From Deltaproteobacteria bacterium (GTDB taxonomy: Bacteria > Myxococcota > Kuafuiibacteriia > Kuafuiibacteriales > Kuafuiibacteriaceae): a stretch of DNA of 55,590 nucleotides. Positions 40,536-48,359 of the stretch are shown piece by piece. Numbering within the stretch: the first letter of the stretch is position 1; each line of letters starts with the position of its first letter. The translations under genes were made by a program, and so were the position numbers. The stretch is taken from positions 1 through 55,590 of the forward strand of contig WYAZ01000074.1 of assembly GCA_011526105.1 (NCBI GenBank), written 5' to 3'. The notes under the pieces are model-generated. The model worked only from the letters and a program-made list of their open reading frames with translations. It was not told the origin of the DNA and did no database searches.

Positions 40536-42029
40536 GTGTCACGTCGACCGCCCCCGCGGCCGCCTTCGGTGGCCGCACCGAGCTCTGCGTCGGCGCCCGG
40601 GCCCAGACGCATGCCGGGCGCCCGTCCGATGCCGAGGCCGAACCCGAGCCCGGAGGGTGCCTCGGTTTCCCCCGCGGGTCCGGCGCCATCGTCTCGTCCG
40701 ATGCGACCGCCGCCGGTGAGCCCGACCTTCGAGATCGACGCGGCGGAGGCCACGAGCGTGGAACCCATCCCGGAGCTCGCCTTCGCGCTCGAGGCCGCTG
40801 AGGACACCGCACCGCGCATCGTCGCCCCTCTGCCGGCGCCTTCGCCGCCCCCGGCGCCTCGGCTCCGCCTCCCACTTCCGGTCGAAGACACGACGAAGCA
40901 GGCCGCCCCATCCGCGCCTTTCGAGGACGACACACCGCCTCCGGCCGTGGCGCGCGTTCGGCTCCCGGCACCGCCGCCGGTTTCTCCTCCACGCGAGTCG
41001 GAGAGGGTCCAACTCCCGCTCCCCGCAGAAGGAGCGCTCGCCTTCCCTCCGGCCCCGAGTTCGCCGCTCGGGCCGGCCCCCGAGGCCGTCTCCGGCCTCG
41101 GGCAGGCGCTCGCGAAGTTGGAGGCGCCCGCCGGGGCGACAGGCGTGGCGACGGGCAGGGCTCGTGCCTCCGAGTTCATCCTGCACCTCGCCGATGAAGA
41201 AGCGCTCGAAGAACCGAAAGGCCTGAATCTACGTGAGCTCTCCCTGCTCGCGGTTCTCCTCGTCGCCTTGCTCGGCGGGGTGCTCTGGAAGGGCCCCTCT
41301 TTGGGGGTGGTGGACGCTGAGGAGCGGGCCAAACGCGAGGCACAAGCGCAGCAGGAGGCGGATCGTCGAGCTCGCGCCGAAGCAATCCTCGCGCGCAAGC
41401 AGGCCGAGCAGGCGCGGCGTGACGCGCTCGACGCGAAGCGTGCGCTCGAGTCGAAGAAGGCGGTCCAGGGCGAGATCGCCGCGGAGGTCGAGACCTGGGT
41501 CCCGGAGCCGCCCGACCCCGATCAAGCGGAATCGGAGCTGAGTCGAACCGCGCCGTTTTACGGCTACGCCGACGACGTCGATCTCGCCGCTCTCAAACGA
41601 GAAGGGGTGAAGCTCGTCGAGCCTCCTCCGCCGCCCGACGAGACCCCAGCGAGCGAGGCTGCTCCACTTCGGGCCCCCTCGGATGCGTCCGAGGGCCGAG
41701 CGCGAGACGAGCCAGAGGCGCATCCACCGCCGCCGGAGCCGGAGGCTGACCGCGAAGCCGAACTCGAGCCTCCGCCCACGACACCGAGCGAAGGCGCAAG
41801 GGCGAGCAGCGGCCTCTTCATGGTCATGAGCGAACCGCCCGGCGCGCTGATCGAGGTCGAGGGCACCGTGCTCGGCAAGACGCCCTTCGTCCAGAAGGTC
41901 GCACGCTTCGAGGGCCGTGGGCGCGTCCCTGTCACCATCAAGCTCAAAGGGCACGCGCCGTGGAAGGGCATGCTCGCGCCGAACGCCAGTGGGCACTACC
42001 AGCTCAAAGCCGAGCTCGAGCCCCGATGA
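40536..42029 (+). CDS. Pro-rich single-TM protein with C-terminal PEGA domain
   Basis: 497 aa from the GTG at 40536. Residues about 1-225 are Pro/Ala/Ser-rich and disordered (RLPLPVEDT, RVRLPAPPPV and RVQLPLPAEG recur). One transmembrane helix (LSLLAVLLVALLGGVLW, about 233-249) is followed by a Lys/Arg/Glu/Ala coiled coil (EERAKREAQAQQEADRRARA) and a second acidic Pro-rich linker. The C-terminal PEGA domain (about 430-495) has SEPPGALIEVEGTVLGKTPF. PEGA domains occur on surface or signalling proteins. The upstream open frame is antisense to the permease gene. Its TGA overlaps the ABC ATPase ATG, an unusual pairing. Function unknown. Confidence 0.8.
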   Translation: MSRRPPPRPPSVAAPSSASAPGPRRMPGARPMPRPNPSPEGASVSPAGPAPSSRPMRPPPVSPTFEIDAAEATSVEPIPELAFALEAAEDTAPRIVAPLPAPSPPPAPRLRLPLPVEDTTKQAAPSAPFEDDTPPPAVARVRLPAPPPVSPPRESERVQLPLPAEGALAFPPAPSSPLGPAPEAVSGLGQALAKLEAPAGATGVATGRARASEFILHLADEEALEEPKGLNLRELSLLAVLLVALLGGVLWKGPSLGVVDAEERAKREAQAQQEADRRARAEAILARKQAEQARRDALDAKRALESKKAVQGEIAAEVETWVPEPPDPDQAESELSRTAPFYGYADDVDLAALKREGVKLVEPPPPPDETPASEAAPLRAPSDASEGRARDEPEAHPPPPEPEADREAELEPPPTTPSEGARASSGLFMVMSEPPGALIEVEGTVLGKTPFVQKVARFEGRGRVPVTIKLKGHAPWKGMLAPNASGHYQLKAELEPR

Positions 42030-42796
42030 CACCCGCGCTCGAGCTGGAGCAGGTCGGCGTTTCGCTCGGCGGTCGCCGGGTGATCGAGGACGTGACGCTC
42101 TCGTTGGAGGCCGGTCAGTTTGGCGCGCTCCTCGGTCCCAACGGGAGCGGCAAGACGACGCTCGAGCGGGCCGCGCTCGGGCTCATCCCGGTCGATGGTG
42201 GGCGCGTCCGTCTCTTTGGAAGCCCTTTGGACAGGCTGAGTCCGCGGCAGATCTCCCGCCGGGCGGCGGTGCTGCGCCAGGAGCGCGGTTTTCCGCCCGA
42301 CTTCTTGGTGGAAGAGCTCGTCGCCCTGGGCCGCTCGCCTCATGCACACGCGCTTCGAGGCCTGAGCAGTGCGGATCATGCGGTGCTGGATCGAGTCATG
42401 GATTGGACGGAGACGGCGGCCCTTCGGCGACGACCGCTCGTCTCGCTCTCGGGAGGCGAGCGGCAGCGGGTATGGCTGGCGCAAGCCCTGGCGCAAGAGC
42501 CGGAGCTGCTCGTTCTCGACGAACCCACGAATCACCTGGACATTGCGCATCAGCTCGACCTGCTCGCGCGCATCCGCGAGCTCGGCATCAGCGTGCTCGC
42601 TGCGCTGCACGACCTCGCGCTCGCGGCGCGTTTCGCCGACGTCGGTTGGCTCCTGCTCGAAGGCCGGGTGGTCGCGGCCGGTCCGATCGATGAGCTCTTG
42701 ACCGCGGACCGCCTCGAGCCGGTCTTCGGCGTCTCGATCGAGCGGGTGTCGGCCTCGGGTGGTCGGCCGGTCTTCGGCTACGAGCGGCGCCGCTGA
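42026..42796 (+). CDS. FecE/BtuD-type ABC transporter ATP-binding protein
   Basis: 256-aa ATPase of the iron-siderophore/B12 import class. Walker A LLGPNGSGKTTL (about 33-44), signature LSGGERQRVWLAQALAQEPE, Walker B LLVLDEPTNHLDI and switch His in LHDLALAARF. It probably energises the FecCD-type permease encoded divergently at 39345-40409. Overlaps the PEGA gene (ATGA) and the exonuclease gene by one base. Confidence 0.93.
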   Translation: MTPALELEQVGVSLGGRRVIEDVTLSLEAGQFGALLGPNGSGKTTLERAALGLIPVDGGRVRLFGSPLDRLSPRQISRRAAVLRQERGFPPDFLVEELVALGRSPHAHALRGLSSADHAVLDRVMDWTETAALRRRPLVSLSGGERQRVWLAQALAQEPELLVLDEPTNHLDIAHQLDLLARIRELGISVLAALHDLALAARFADVGWLLLEGRVVAAGPIDELLTADRLEPVFGVSIERVSASGGRPVFGYERRR

Positions 42797-43386
42797 TGGA
42801 CTACTACTCGATCGACATCGAGACGAGCGGGCCGGTCCCGGGACGACACAGCATGTTGTCCTTGGGCGCGACGCACGTTCGCCGGAAAGGCGGCAAATAC
42901 GTCGTGCTCGATGATCACTACGTCGAGCTCCGGCCCGTCTTTGCGGAGTTCAGCGAGCCGGCGATGCAGGTGCACGGTCTCGACCGGGCGCAGCTCGAGG
43001 CACACGGTCGCGCTCCGGTCGACGCGATGAGCGGGCTCCTCGAGTTCGTGAAGGCGACCCAGAAGGAGACCGATGAACGTCCGGTCTTCGTGGCGCACAA
43101 CGCACCCTTCGACTGGATGTTCGTGGTCTACTACCTCGATCACGTCGGCCTACCGAATCCGTTTGGTCACTCCGCGCTGGACACCAAAGCGCTGGCGATG
43201 GGGGTGCTCGAGCTCTCGTGGCCGCAGACGAGCCTTCGTCAGCTCGCAGGACGGCTCCCCGAAGTCGCGCCCAGGCAAGAGGCGCAGATCCACCACGCGG
43301 GGGCGGACGCGCGCTATCAGGCCGAGGTCTTCGCGGCCCTGATGAACCGACTACGGGCCGCGCGACGCCGAACCACGGGGGCCTGA
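42796..43386 (+). CDS. DEDDh 3'-5' exonuclease (DnaQ-like)
   Basis: 196-aa nuclease with the four acidic residues of the DEDD fold: D7 and E9 in SIDIETSG, Asp in AHNAPFDWMFV (about 110) and, near the C-terminus, the DEDDh His and Asp in HHAGADARYQAEVF. Similar proteins include RNase T, oligoribonuclease and DnaQ epsilon; the substrate (DNA or RNA) cannot be decided. The last 36 nt overlap the tail of the convergent serine hydrolase gene. Confidence 0.88.
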   Translation: MDYYSIDIETSGPVPGRHSMLSLGATHVRRKGGKYVVLDDHYVELRPVFAEFSEPAMQVHGLDRAQLEAHGRAPVDAMSGLLEFVKATQKETDERPVFVAHNAPFDWMFVVYYLDHVGLPNPFGHSALDTKALAMGVLELSWPQTSLRQLAGRLPEVAPRQEAQIHHAGADARYQAEVFAALMNRLRAARRRTTGA

Positions 43387-44454
43387 GCCAGCGCTCTTGG
43401 TTCGACCCCACTCTCGATAGGCGGCGTCGTACAGCTCGCGTCGCACGTTTCGGATCAGGTTGTTCGCGCGCGTGGGGCAGACTCGATTCGTCACCAGCAC
43501 GACGATGAGACCTTGCTCGGGCTCAATCCACAGGCTGGTGCCGGTGAAGCCGAGATGGCCGATGCTGCTCTTGGGCCATCGTCCACCCGTGCTCGACCCC
43601 GTCTGGGACGGTCGATCCCATCCGAGGGTGCGGGTCGAGCCGGGCACCTTGCTCGGCTGCCACAACCTTCGAATGGTCTCGGGGGCGACCGGCCCTCCGG
43701 CATAGCCGTGGTAGGCGAGCACGAGTCGCTCCGCCAGTTCGAGCACCGCCTCCGCGGTGCCAAAGAGACCCGCGTGGCCCGCGACCCCGCCCATGGCGCG
43801 CGTGTTCTCGTCGTGCACGAGGCCGGCGGCAACTCCTTCGGTGGGGGCGATCGGGACGTGCGGGCGGCCCGACGGAAGGGCGGGCGGTCCTCGTTGATCG
43901 CGGAACGCGAGGCCGGTGCCCACGAGGAGATGGGCGGTGGAGAGCGGCATCGCAAACACGACTTCGAGCGCAGCCCCGAGGAGGATGAAGCCGATGTCGC
44001 TGTACAGCGCGCGGCTGCCGGGTGGCGCTTCCAGCGGGGTCTTTGCCGCTTCGTTCACGATGAATCGCCAGGCCTCCCACTGGCCGGCGGAGCTCGGGTC
44101 GGGCAGCGAGAGATCGAATCGACGATGCGCCGGATAGCCAGCGGAGTGCTCGAGCACACGAGCGACTGTGACACCCGGATGCACCCCTGGCACGAAGCGT
44201 CCGATCGGATCCTCGAGCCGCAGAAGGCCCGCCTCGAGCGCACGACCGACCAAGAGCGCGGTGGCGAGAGGCTTGGTGAGCGAGGCCAGGTCGTAGAGGG
44301 TGTCGTTGCTGACCTTTGCGCTCGAGCCCGGGGCCAGGCAGCCCACCGAGCTGGTGACGAGCCTTCGCATGCCGACGCTCGCGGCGAGCTGTCCTCCAGG
44401 ATACGCGCCGTCTCTCGCGCCTTCCGCGAAGATCTCGAGCGCCGACTTCTTCAC
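43351..44454 (-). CDS. Serine hydrolase of the beta-lactamase/class C (DUF302-unrelated) family
   Basis: 367-aa penicillin-recognising-fold hydrolase. SxxK reads SLTK (Ser58, Lys61), the YxN-equivalent is YSD (Tyr152) and the third motif is HLGFTGTSLWIEP, as in esterase/D-aminopeptidase-like class C relatives; VLEHSAGYP is also typical. No convincing signal peptide, so probably cytoplasmic. Its ATG overlaps the ldcA stop (ATGA), and the pair suggests muropeptide processing. It could instead be an esterase. Not a predicted clinical beta-lactamase. Confidence 0.87.
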   Translation of the reverse strand: MKKSALEIFAEGARDGAYPGGQLAASVGMRRLVTSSVGCLAPGSSAKVSNDTLYDLASLTKPLATALLVGRALEAGLLRLEDPIGRFVPGVHPGVTVARVLEHSAGYPAHRRFDLSLPDPSSAGQWEAWRFIVNEAAKTPLEAPPGSRALYSDIGFILLGAALEVVFAMPLSTAHLLVGTGLAFRDQRGPPALPSGRPHVPIAPTEGVAAGLVHDENTRAMGGVAGHAGLFGTAEAVLELAERLVLAYHGYAGGPVAPETIRRLWQPSKVPGSTRTLGWDRPSQTGSSTGGRWPKSSIGHLGFTGTSLWIEPEQGLIVVLVTNRVCPTRANNLIRNVRRELYDAAYREWGRTKSAGSGPRGSASRGP

Positions 44455-45365
44455 GTCCGGTCTGATCCCCTGGCCGTTTGATCGAGTGGCGCCAGAGTCA
44501 TCGCATCGGCATCGAGCTCATGTTCGCGGCCGAGGACGACCGGCAGGTTGCGATCGCCGTGGCCAAACGGGAGGCCCGCGAGCACCGGCACCCCGAGCGC
44601 GCCGAGTCGCTCCGCGAGCACACAGAGGACGTCCGGCTCCGCTTCGTTTCGCGGGTGGCAGCCGTTGAACTCGCCCAAGGCGATGCCACGGATGCCCGAG
44701 AGCATCCCGGACTGGAGGAGCTGCGTGAGCATGCGGTCGATTCGGTAGGTCGCCTCACCCACGTCTTCGAGCAGGAGGAGCGCGCCGTCGAGTGGAGGGA
44801 AGTATCGGGTGCCAAGCAGCGAGATGAGGACCGAGAGGTTGCCGCCGAGCAAGCGCCCCTTGGCCCTTCCGGGGACGAGGCCGGGGCCGAGCCCCGCGTA
44901 GGGCGCGACCGACTTGCCGGCGAGGAGTCGGAAGCACGACGTAGCTGCTTCTGGTGCGAGCGCGCCGAGCTGGGTGAGTACGGGCGCGTGGATGCTCTGA
45001 AGACCCAGATGAGCCAGGAGACTGTGCAGCGCGGTGAGGTCCGAGAACCCGAGCACCGGCTTCTCCTGCTCCGCCCAAGGCGCTTTCTCGAGCTCCGGCA
45101 GGATTCGAGTGAGGCCGTAGCCTCCGCGCACCGCCCACAGGCCGCTCACCGTCGGATCGAGCAGCAGCTTCAGGAGGCCCTGAGACCGCGCTTCATCCGG
45201 GCCAGCGAGATAACCTCGAACCTCGTTGAGGCCCACCGCCTCTTCGATCTCGAAGCCCGCTTGCTCCAAGAGACGGCGGCCGGCCTGATAACGCGCCTCC
45301 GGAAAGGGGCTGGAAGCAGCAAAGAGGCCGAGCTTCCCGCTCTCTGTGGGTCGAAAAGGGCGCAT
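44451..45365 (-). CDS. ldcA: LD-carboxypeptidase (peptidase S66)
   Basis: Removes the terminal D-Ala from L-Ala-D-Glu-meso-DAP-D-Ala tetrapeptides during peptidoglycan recycling in the cytoplasm. 304 aa from the ATG at 45365 (MRPFRPTESGKLGLFAASSP). Nucleophile Ser108 in VLGFSDLTALH; the Glu/His relay lies in LLLLEDVGEATYRIDRML and GLPFGHGDRNLPV; WAVRGGYG is conserved. The frame is open upstream to 45497, but that part lacks family similarity. Coupled to the serine hydrolase gene. Confidence 0.93.
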   Translation of the reverse strand: MRPFRPTESGKLGLFAASSPFPEARYQAGRRLLEQAGFEIEEAVGLNEVRGYLAGPDEARSQGLLKLLLDPTVSGLWAVRGGYGLTRILPELEKAPWAEQEKPVLGFSDLTALHSLLAHLGLQSIHAPVLTQLGALAPEAATSCFRLLAGKSVAPYAGLGPGLVPGRAKGRLLGGNLSVLISLLGTRYFPPLDGALLLLEDVGEATYRIDRMLTQLLQSGMLSGIRGIALGEFNGCHPRNEAEPDVLCVLAERLGALGVPVLAGLPFGHGDRNLPVVLGREHELDADAMTLAPLDQTARGSDRT

Positions 45366-45589
45366 GAGAGGCGATTCAAAGGCTACCGGAAGTCGGCTCC
45401 AGGGTCTCGATGAAACGCCCCGGGAGACGGCCTGCGCAATCACTGCCCCATGAATTGCACACGCCGCCCCCGGGGGTCGGTCAGGACGGGCTCGCAAGCG
45501 GCAGGGGCCCCATTTCCGGGGAGGGGTCGGAGCGCGAGGTCCCCACCGCGTTGCGAAGCTCTAGGGGTCAAACCGGGACGGCCGGGCAG

Positions 45590-46633
45590 CTATTCCCCGG
45601 TGAGAGCACCGAGCTCAGCGGAAGGGGGCGCAGCGTTCTGGGGCCTGCGCACTCTCCCGCCGAAGTCGTCCCCGCCGGCGTTGCCTCCAGAGACGAACAC
45701 CAAGGCCTGAGCATCCTTCTCCTCGAGGGCGAGAAGCTCCGCCCAGCTCACGCTCCCGCGTGCGAGCACGCTCGGGGTCTGTCCGCGCCGGTTCGTCGCG
45801 ATGAGGCTCTCGAGCACCTCGTCCGGATCTTCACCTCGGCGGCGCAGGGTCTCGGCGAGTTCGGCGACGCGTTCTCGCGCCGCCTCGAGCGCGGGCCTCA
45901 GCAGCGTCGCCTCCTCGGGGAGCGACTCTCGACTCTTGATCTCCGCGAGCGCGGCCTGACCAAGGCGGATGAGATAGATGAGGAGCGCGAGCACAGTGAG
46001 TCCCAAGATCGTGGCCGCCCAGGACGGAATCAACACCGAGACGAGCGCGGCGCAGACGCCCGAGCCGCCCACGACCCAGGCTACGCGAACCCAGTTTGGT
46101 TGTGGGCTCGTAGAGAGGGTGCGATCGATGGACTCGAGGTTCTTGGTGATGGCCCGCATCTCTTCGAAGGCCCGCTGGTACGCGAGCTGTTTTGGAGATG
46201 GCGGCGGGGGGCTCGAAGCCGCTCCGTGCGCGAGGGCCGGCAGGACATCGGCCGAGGTTTCGAGTTCGAGCGTGCATGCAACTCGCCGGAGGAGGCGCTC
46301 GATCGATAGGACATCGGTGAGGGAGCCGGTGTCCGCCGCGAGGACTCGTTCGGGTCCCGAGGCCGGCGTCTCCACCAGGACTCGTTGGCCCGAACCGGCA
46401 TCGTCCTGCACGAGCGCTCGCTCGCTGCCGCGAAGAAGATGGATCTCGATGAGCGGCGCCTCGGTTCGCAGTGCTTCTCTCTTCTCCGCACCGAGGGTCT
46501 CGCGAATGGCGCGGGCGAGCGCCTCGGCCCCGAGCGGGGCCTCGAGCGGGATGACGGTCGCCCCGCGTTCGCGCGGCTCGATGCGAATTGTGCCCGCCGA
46601 CCCTCCGTCTAGACGTATCGCGCGGATCTTCAT
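45590..46633 (-). CDS. Two-TM protein of unknown function downstream of tlyA
   Basis: 347 aa. N-terminal ~130 residues soluble (MKIRAIRLDGGSAGTIRIEP; LIEIHLLRGSERALVQDDAG), a Pro/Ser linker, a charged helix (YQRAFEEMRAITKNLESIDR), two adjacent membrane helices (about 205-245: WVVGGSGVCAALVSVLIPSW; ILGLTVLALLIYLI) and a soluble C-terminal region with a coiled-coil-like stretch (RPALEAARERVAELAETLRR). Starts at the ATG 46633, overlapping the tlyA stop by ATGA. No recognised domain. Confidence 0.8.
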   Translation of the reverse strand: MKIRAIRLDGGSAGTIRIEPRERGATVIPLEAPLGAEALARAIRETLGAEKREALRTEAPLIEIHLLRGSERALVQDDAGSGQRVLVETPASGPERVLAADTGSLTDVLSIERLLRRVACTLELETSADVLPALAHGAASSPPPPSPKQLAYQRAFEEMRAITKNLESIDRTLSTSPQPNWVRVAWVVGGSGVCAALVSVLIPSWAATILGLTVLALLIYLIRLGQAALAEIKSRESLPEEATLLRPALEAARERVAELAETLRRRGEDPDEVLESLIATNRRGQTPSVLARGSVSWAELLALEEKDAQALVFVSGGNAGGDDFGGRVRRPQNAAPPSAELGALTGE

Positions 46634-47409
46634 GCGCCCCGCTCCGGCGATCCCAATCGCAGGTGAACGAGCCACTCCAGGTTGCCGTCGCGTCCGGGGA
46701 TGGGGCTGTCGCAACATCCGAGGCACTCGAGTGAGGTGCTCGAGGCCGCGGCAAGAGCTCGGTCCAAGGCCTCCTGGCGCAGCGTCGGATCTGTGATGAC
46801 CCCGCCGGCTTCCACCTTTTCGGGAGGCAACTCGAACTGCGGCTTGACGAGCGCGACGAGGTCCCCTCCAGGGCGCAGTTGAAGTGAGAGGGCCAGAAAG
46901 ACCCGAGCGAGGGCGATGAACGACAGATCGGCGACCAAGAGATCGATCGGCTCGCCGAAGAACCCGGGGGCCATCGTCCCTGCGTGGGTTCGCTCGAAGA
47001 GCCGCACCCTGGGGTCGGTTCGGATCTTCCATGCGGTCTGATTGTGGCCCACGTCGAGCGCGTAGACTCTCTTGGCGCCCTCCTGGAGGAGGCAGTCGGT
47101 GAAGCCTCCGGTGCTGACGCCGATGTCCGCGGCGACGAGATCGCGGGCGGAGATCCCAAACTCCCGGAGCGCGTGCTCGAGTTTGACGCCGCCCCTCGAG
47201 ACATAGGGGTGGTCCTTGCCGCGGATGCGAAAACTCGAGGCGGCCGGGAGAGGCTCTCCGGCCTTGTCGATCCTTCGTTCGCGGCCATCCGGGAGGTTGG
47301 CGATCACCCTCCCGCTCATGATGAGCGCGGCGGCTTCGGGGAGGGACTCCGCGAAGCCAAGCCGAAACAGAAGCTCGTCTGCGCGGACCGCGCGCTCCTC
47401 CGGAGCCAC
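46630..47409 (-). CDS. tlyA: TlyA-type rRNA (cytidine-2'-O)-methyltransferase
   Basis: 259 aa: N-terminal S4 RNA-binding domain (RADELLFRLGFAESLPEAAA), then VSRGGVKLEHALREF and an FtsJ/RrmJ-type SAM-dependent methyltransferase domain with motif I DIGVSTGGFTDCLLQEGA (about 87-104), DVGHNQTAW and LLVADLSFIAL. TlyA 2'-O-methylates 16S and/or 23S rRNA; loss confers capreomycin resistance in mycobacteria. No ATG exists near the S4 domain; the GTG at 47409, one base after the lipoprotein stop, gives the normal length. Next to xseB, as in many bacteria. Confidence 0.93.
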   Translation of the reverse strand: MAPEERAVRADELLFRLGFAESLPEAAALIMSGRVIANLPDGRERRIDKAGEPLPAASSFRIRGKDHPYVSRGGVKLEHALREFGISARDLVAADIGVSTGGFTDCLLQEGAKRVYALDVGHNQTAWKIRTDPRVRLFERTHAGTMAPGFFGEPIDLLVADLSFIALARVFLALSLQLRPGGDLVALVKPQFELPPEKVEAGGVITDPTLRQEALDRALAAASSTSLECLGCCDSPIPGRDGNLEWLVHLRLGSPERGA

Positions 47410-47410
47410 G

Positions 47411-47704
47411 TTAGTCTCGTTCGCCAAGGCTTGCGTCGGCGGCGGTCGAGGTCGTGACGTCTTCGCTGCTCGCGTCTTCGTTCGGAAACAGAGATGGGCG
47501 TTGGCGCGGATCGCAGCGACCGCGTTCCAAGTTGCAGAAGGTCGTGGCGGAGCAGTCCGAGTTGCTCGTACAGCCCAGGATGCAGTCGCCGTTGTCGAAG
47601 TCGCAGCGTTCACCTTCGCTGCAGTCCGAAGTGGACCGGCAACGACCGCAGCCGCCCAGGGCGAAGGCGGAACAGAGTGCGATGACGAGAAGCCAGAGCT
47701 TCAT
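47411..47704 (-). CDS. Small Cys-rich lipoprotein
   Basis: 97 aa: signal and lipobox (ALCSAFALGGC), then a compact module with CRSTSDCSEGERCDFDNGDC and CTSNSDCSATTFCNLERGRC, i.e. repeated C-x4-DC-x5-C spacing like the Cys modules in the large lipoproteins of this window, and an acidic Ser/Thr tail. Sits between xseB (ATGA overlap) and tlyA, an odd place for an envelope protein. Function unknown. Confidence 0.82.
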   Translation of the reverse strand: MKLWLLVIALCSAFALGGCGRCRSTSDCSEGERCDFDNGDCILGCTSNSDCSATTFCNLERGRCDPRQRPSLFPNEDASSEDVTTSTAADASLGERD

Positions 47705-47967
47705 CGGGGCTCCGCCTCTTCCGCGCTCGCGTCCAAGGACTCCGGGAGCTCCAGCTTCTTGACCTGCCCGCTCTGAGTGAGTTCCTCGAGACGCTTCTCG
47801 GCCTCCGCGAGACGCTCGTGTCCTTGGCGGGCGAGGGCCACGCCTTCTTCATAGGCTTGGATGGCCTCCTCCAGCGGGAGATCGCTCGTCTCGAGCTGCT
47901 CCACGAGATCCTCGAGCCGCTCGAGGACCTCTTCGAAGCGAGGTGTCTCGCTTTTGGCTTTTTTCAC
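47701..47967 (-). CDS. xseB: Exodeoxyribonuclease VII small subunit
   Basis: 88-aa helical subunit that joins XseA to form exonuclease VII, degrading single-stranded DNA to oligonucleotides. Family core FEEVLERLEDLVEQLETSDL and EEAIQAYEEGVALARQGHERL. Two tandem GTGs can start it (47970 and 47967); the second overlaps a TGA (47966-47964) as GTGA, the usual coupling in this window. That TGA ends what looks like the detached old C-terminus of xseA (see the insert at 48037-48363). Confidence 0.92.
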   Translation of the reverse strand: MKKAKSETPRFEEVLERLEDLVEQLETSDLPLEEAIQAYEEGVALARQGHERLAEAEKRLEELTQSGQVKKLELPESLDASAEEAEPR

Positions 47968-48021
47968 CACGCGGGGGGACGTTGCCGCCCCCGCTGCCGA
48001 CGGTCAAGCTCACCCTTCCAA

Positions 48022-48036
48022 CGAGCCTTGGCCTCG
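48022..48036. repeat. 15-bp direct repeat, xseB-proximal copy
   Basis: CGAGCCTTGGCCTCG, identical to 48364-48378. In both places the minus strand reads Glu-Ala-Lys-Ala-Arg in the same codon phase. Confidence 0.9.
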
Positions 48037-48071
48037 CCCGAAGCCTCGGTGCCGGCTCGTCCCACCGTCGA

Positions 48072-48112
48072 CGTGGTCGTGGGCGTGGTCGTGGCCCTCA
48101 TCGAGAAACGTG
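48072..48112 (+). repeat. 41-bp inverted repeat, left arm
   Basis: Pairs with 48265-48305 at 38 of 41 positions. Read on the minus strand it could encode ATFLDEGHDHAHDH. Confidence 0.9.
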
Positions 48113-48264
48113 GCCTTTGGCCGTAGCCGATGCGACCGAGCGATCTCCGAAGCGCGCGCCTTGCGAACGGCGCGTCGTCAACGCTCGATACGGCCTGCGG
48201 AGTTAACAGGGTGTACCGCTGTGATAGCCTGAGCCAGCGGGGGACCACGACGAGGGCCACGGCG

Positions 48265-48305
48265 CACGTTTCCCGATGAGGGCCACGACCTCGCTCACGA
48301 CCACG
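48265..48305 (-). repeat. 41-bp inverted repeat, right arm
   Basis: Reverse complement of 48072-48112 with three mismatches; 152 bp between arms. Read on the plus strand it could encode TFPDEGHDLAHDH. Confidence 0.9.
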
Positions 48306-48359
48306 CATGCGTGAGCGGCGCTTCATGGGTGTCCTGAGCTCGGACTAGGCTGGGGTCGT

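Larger units (their letters stand above)
47971..48359. other. 389-bp gap between xseA and xseB holding a probable insertion
   Basis: No convincing gene. The segment nearest xseB still reads, in the minus frame, GEAKARWKGELDRRQRGRQ followed by a stop that overlaps xseB, apparently the former XseA C-terminus. The rest contains a 41-bp inverted repeat and a separate 8-bp stem (CGCTCACG 48292-48299 with CGTGAGCG 48310-48317). The 120-aa minus frame covering it has a composition unlike neighbouring proteins. Confidence 0.65.

Noticed and set aside
47964-48326. 120-codon minus-strand frame between xseA and xseB as a gene
   Set aside because: Only its last ~25 codons look protein-like, and these match a displaced XseA tail; the rest is Arg/Thr-rich readthrough of the inverted-repeat region.
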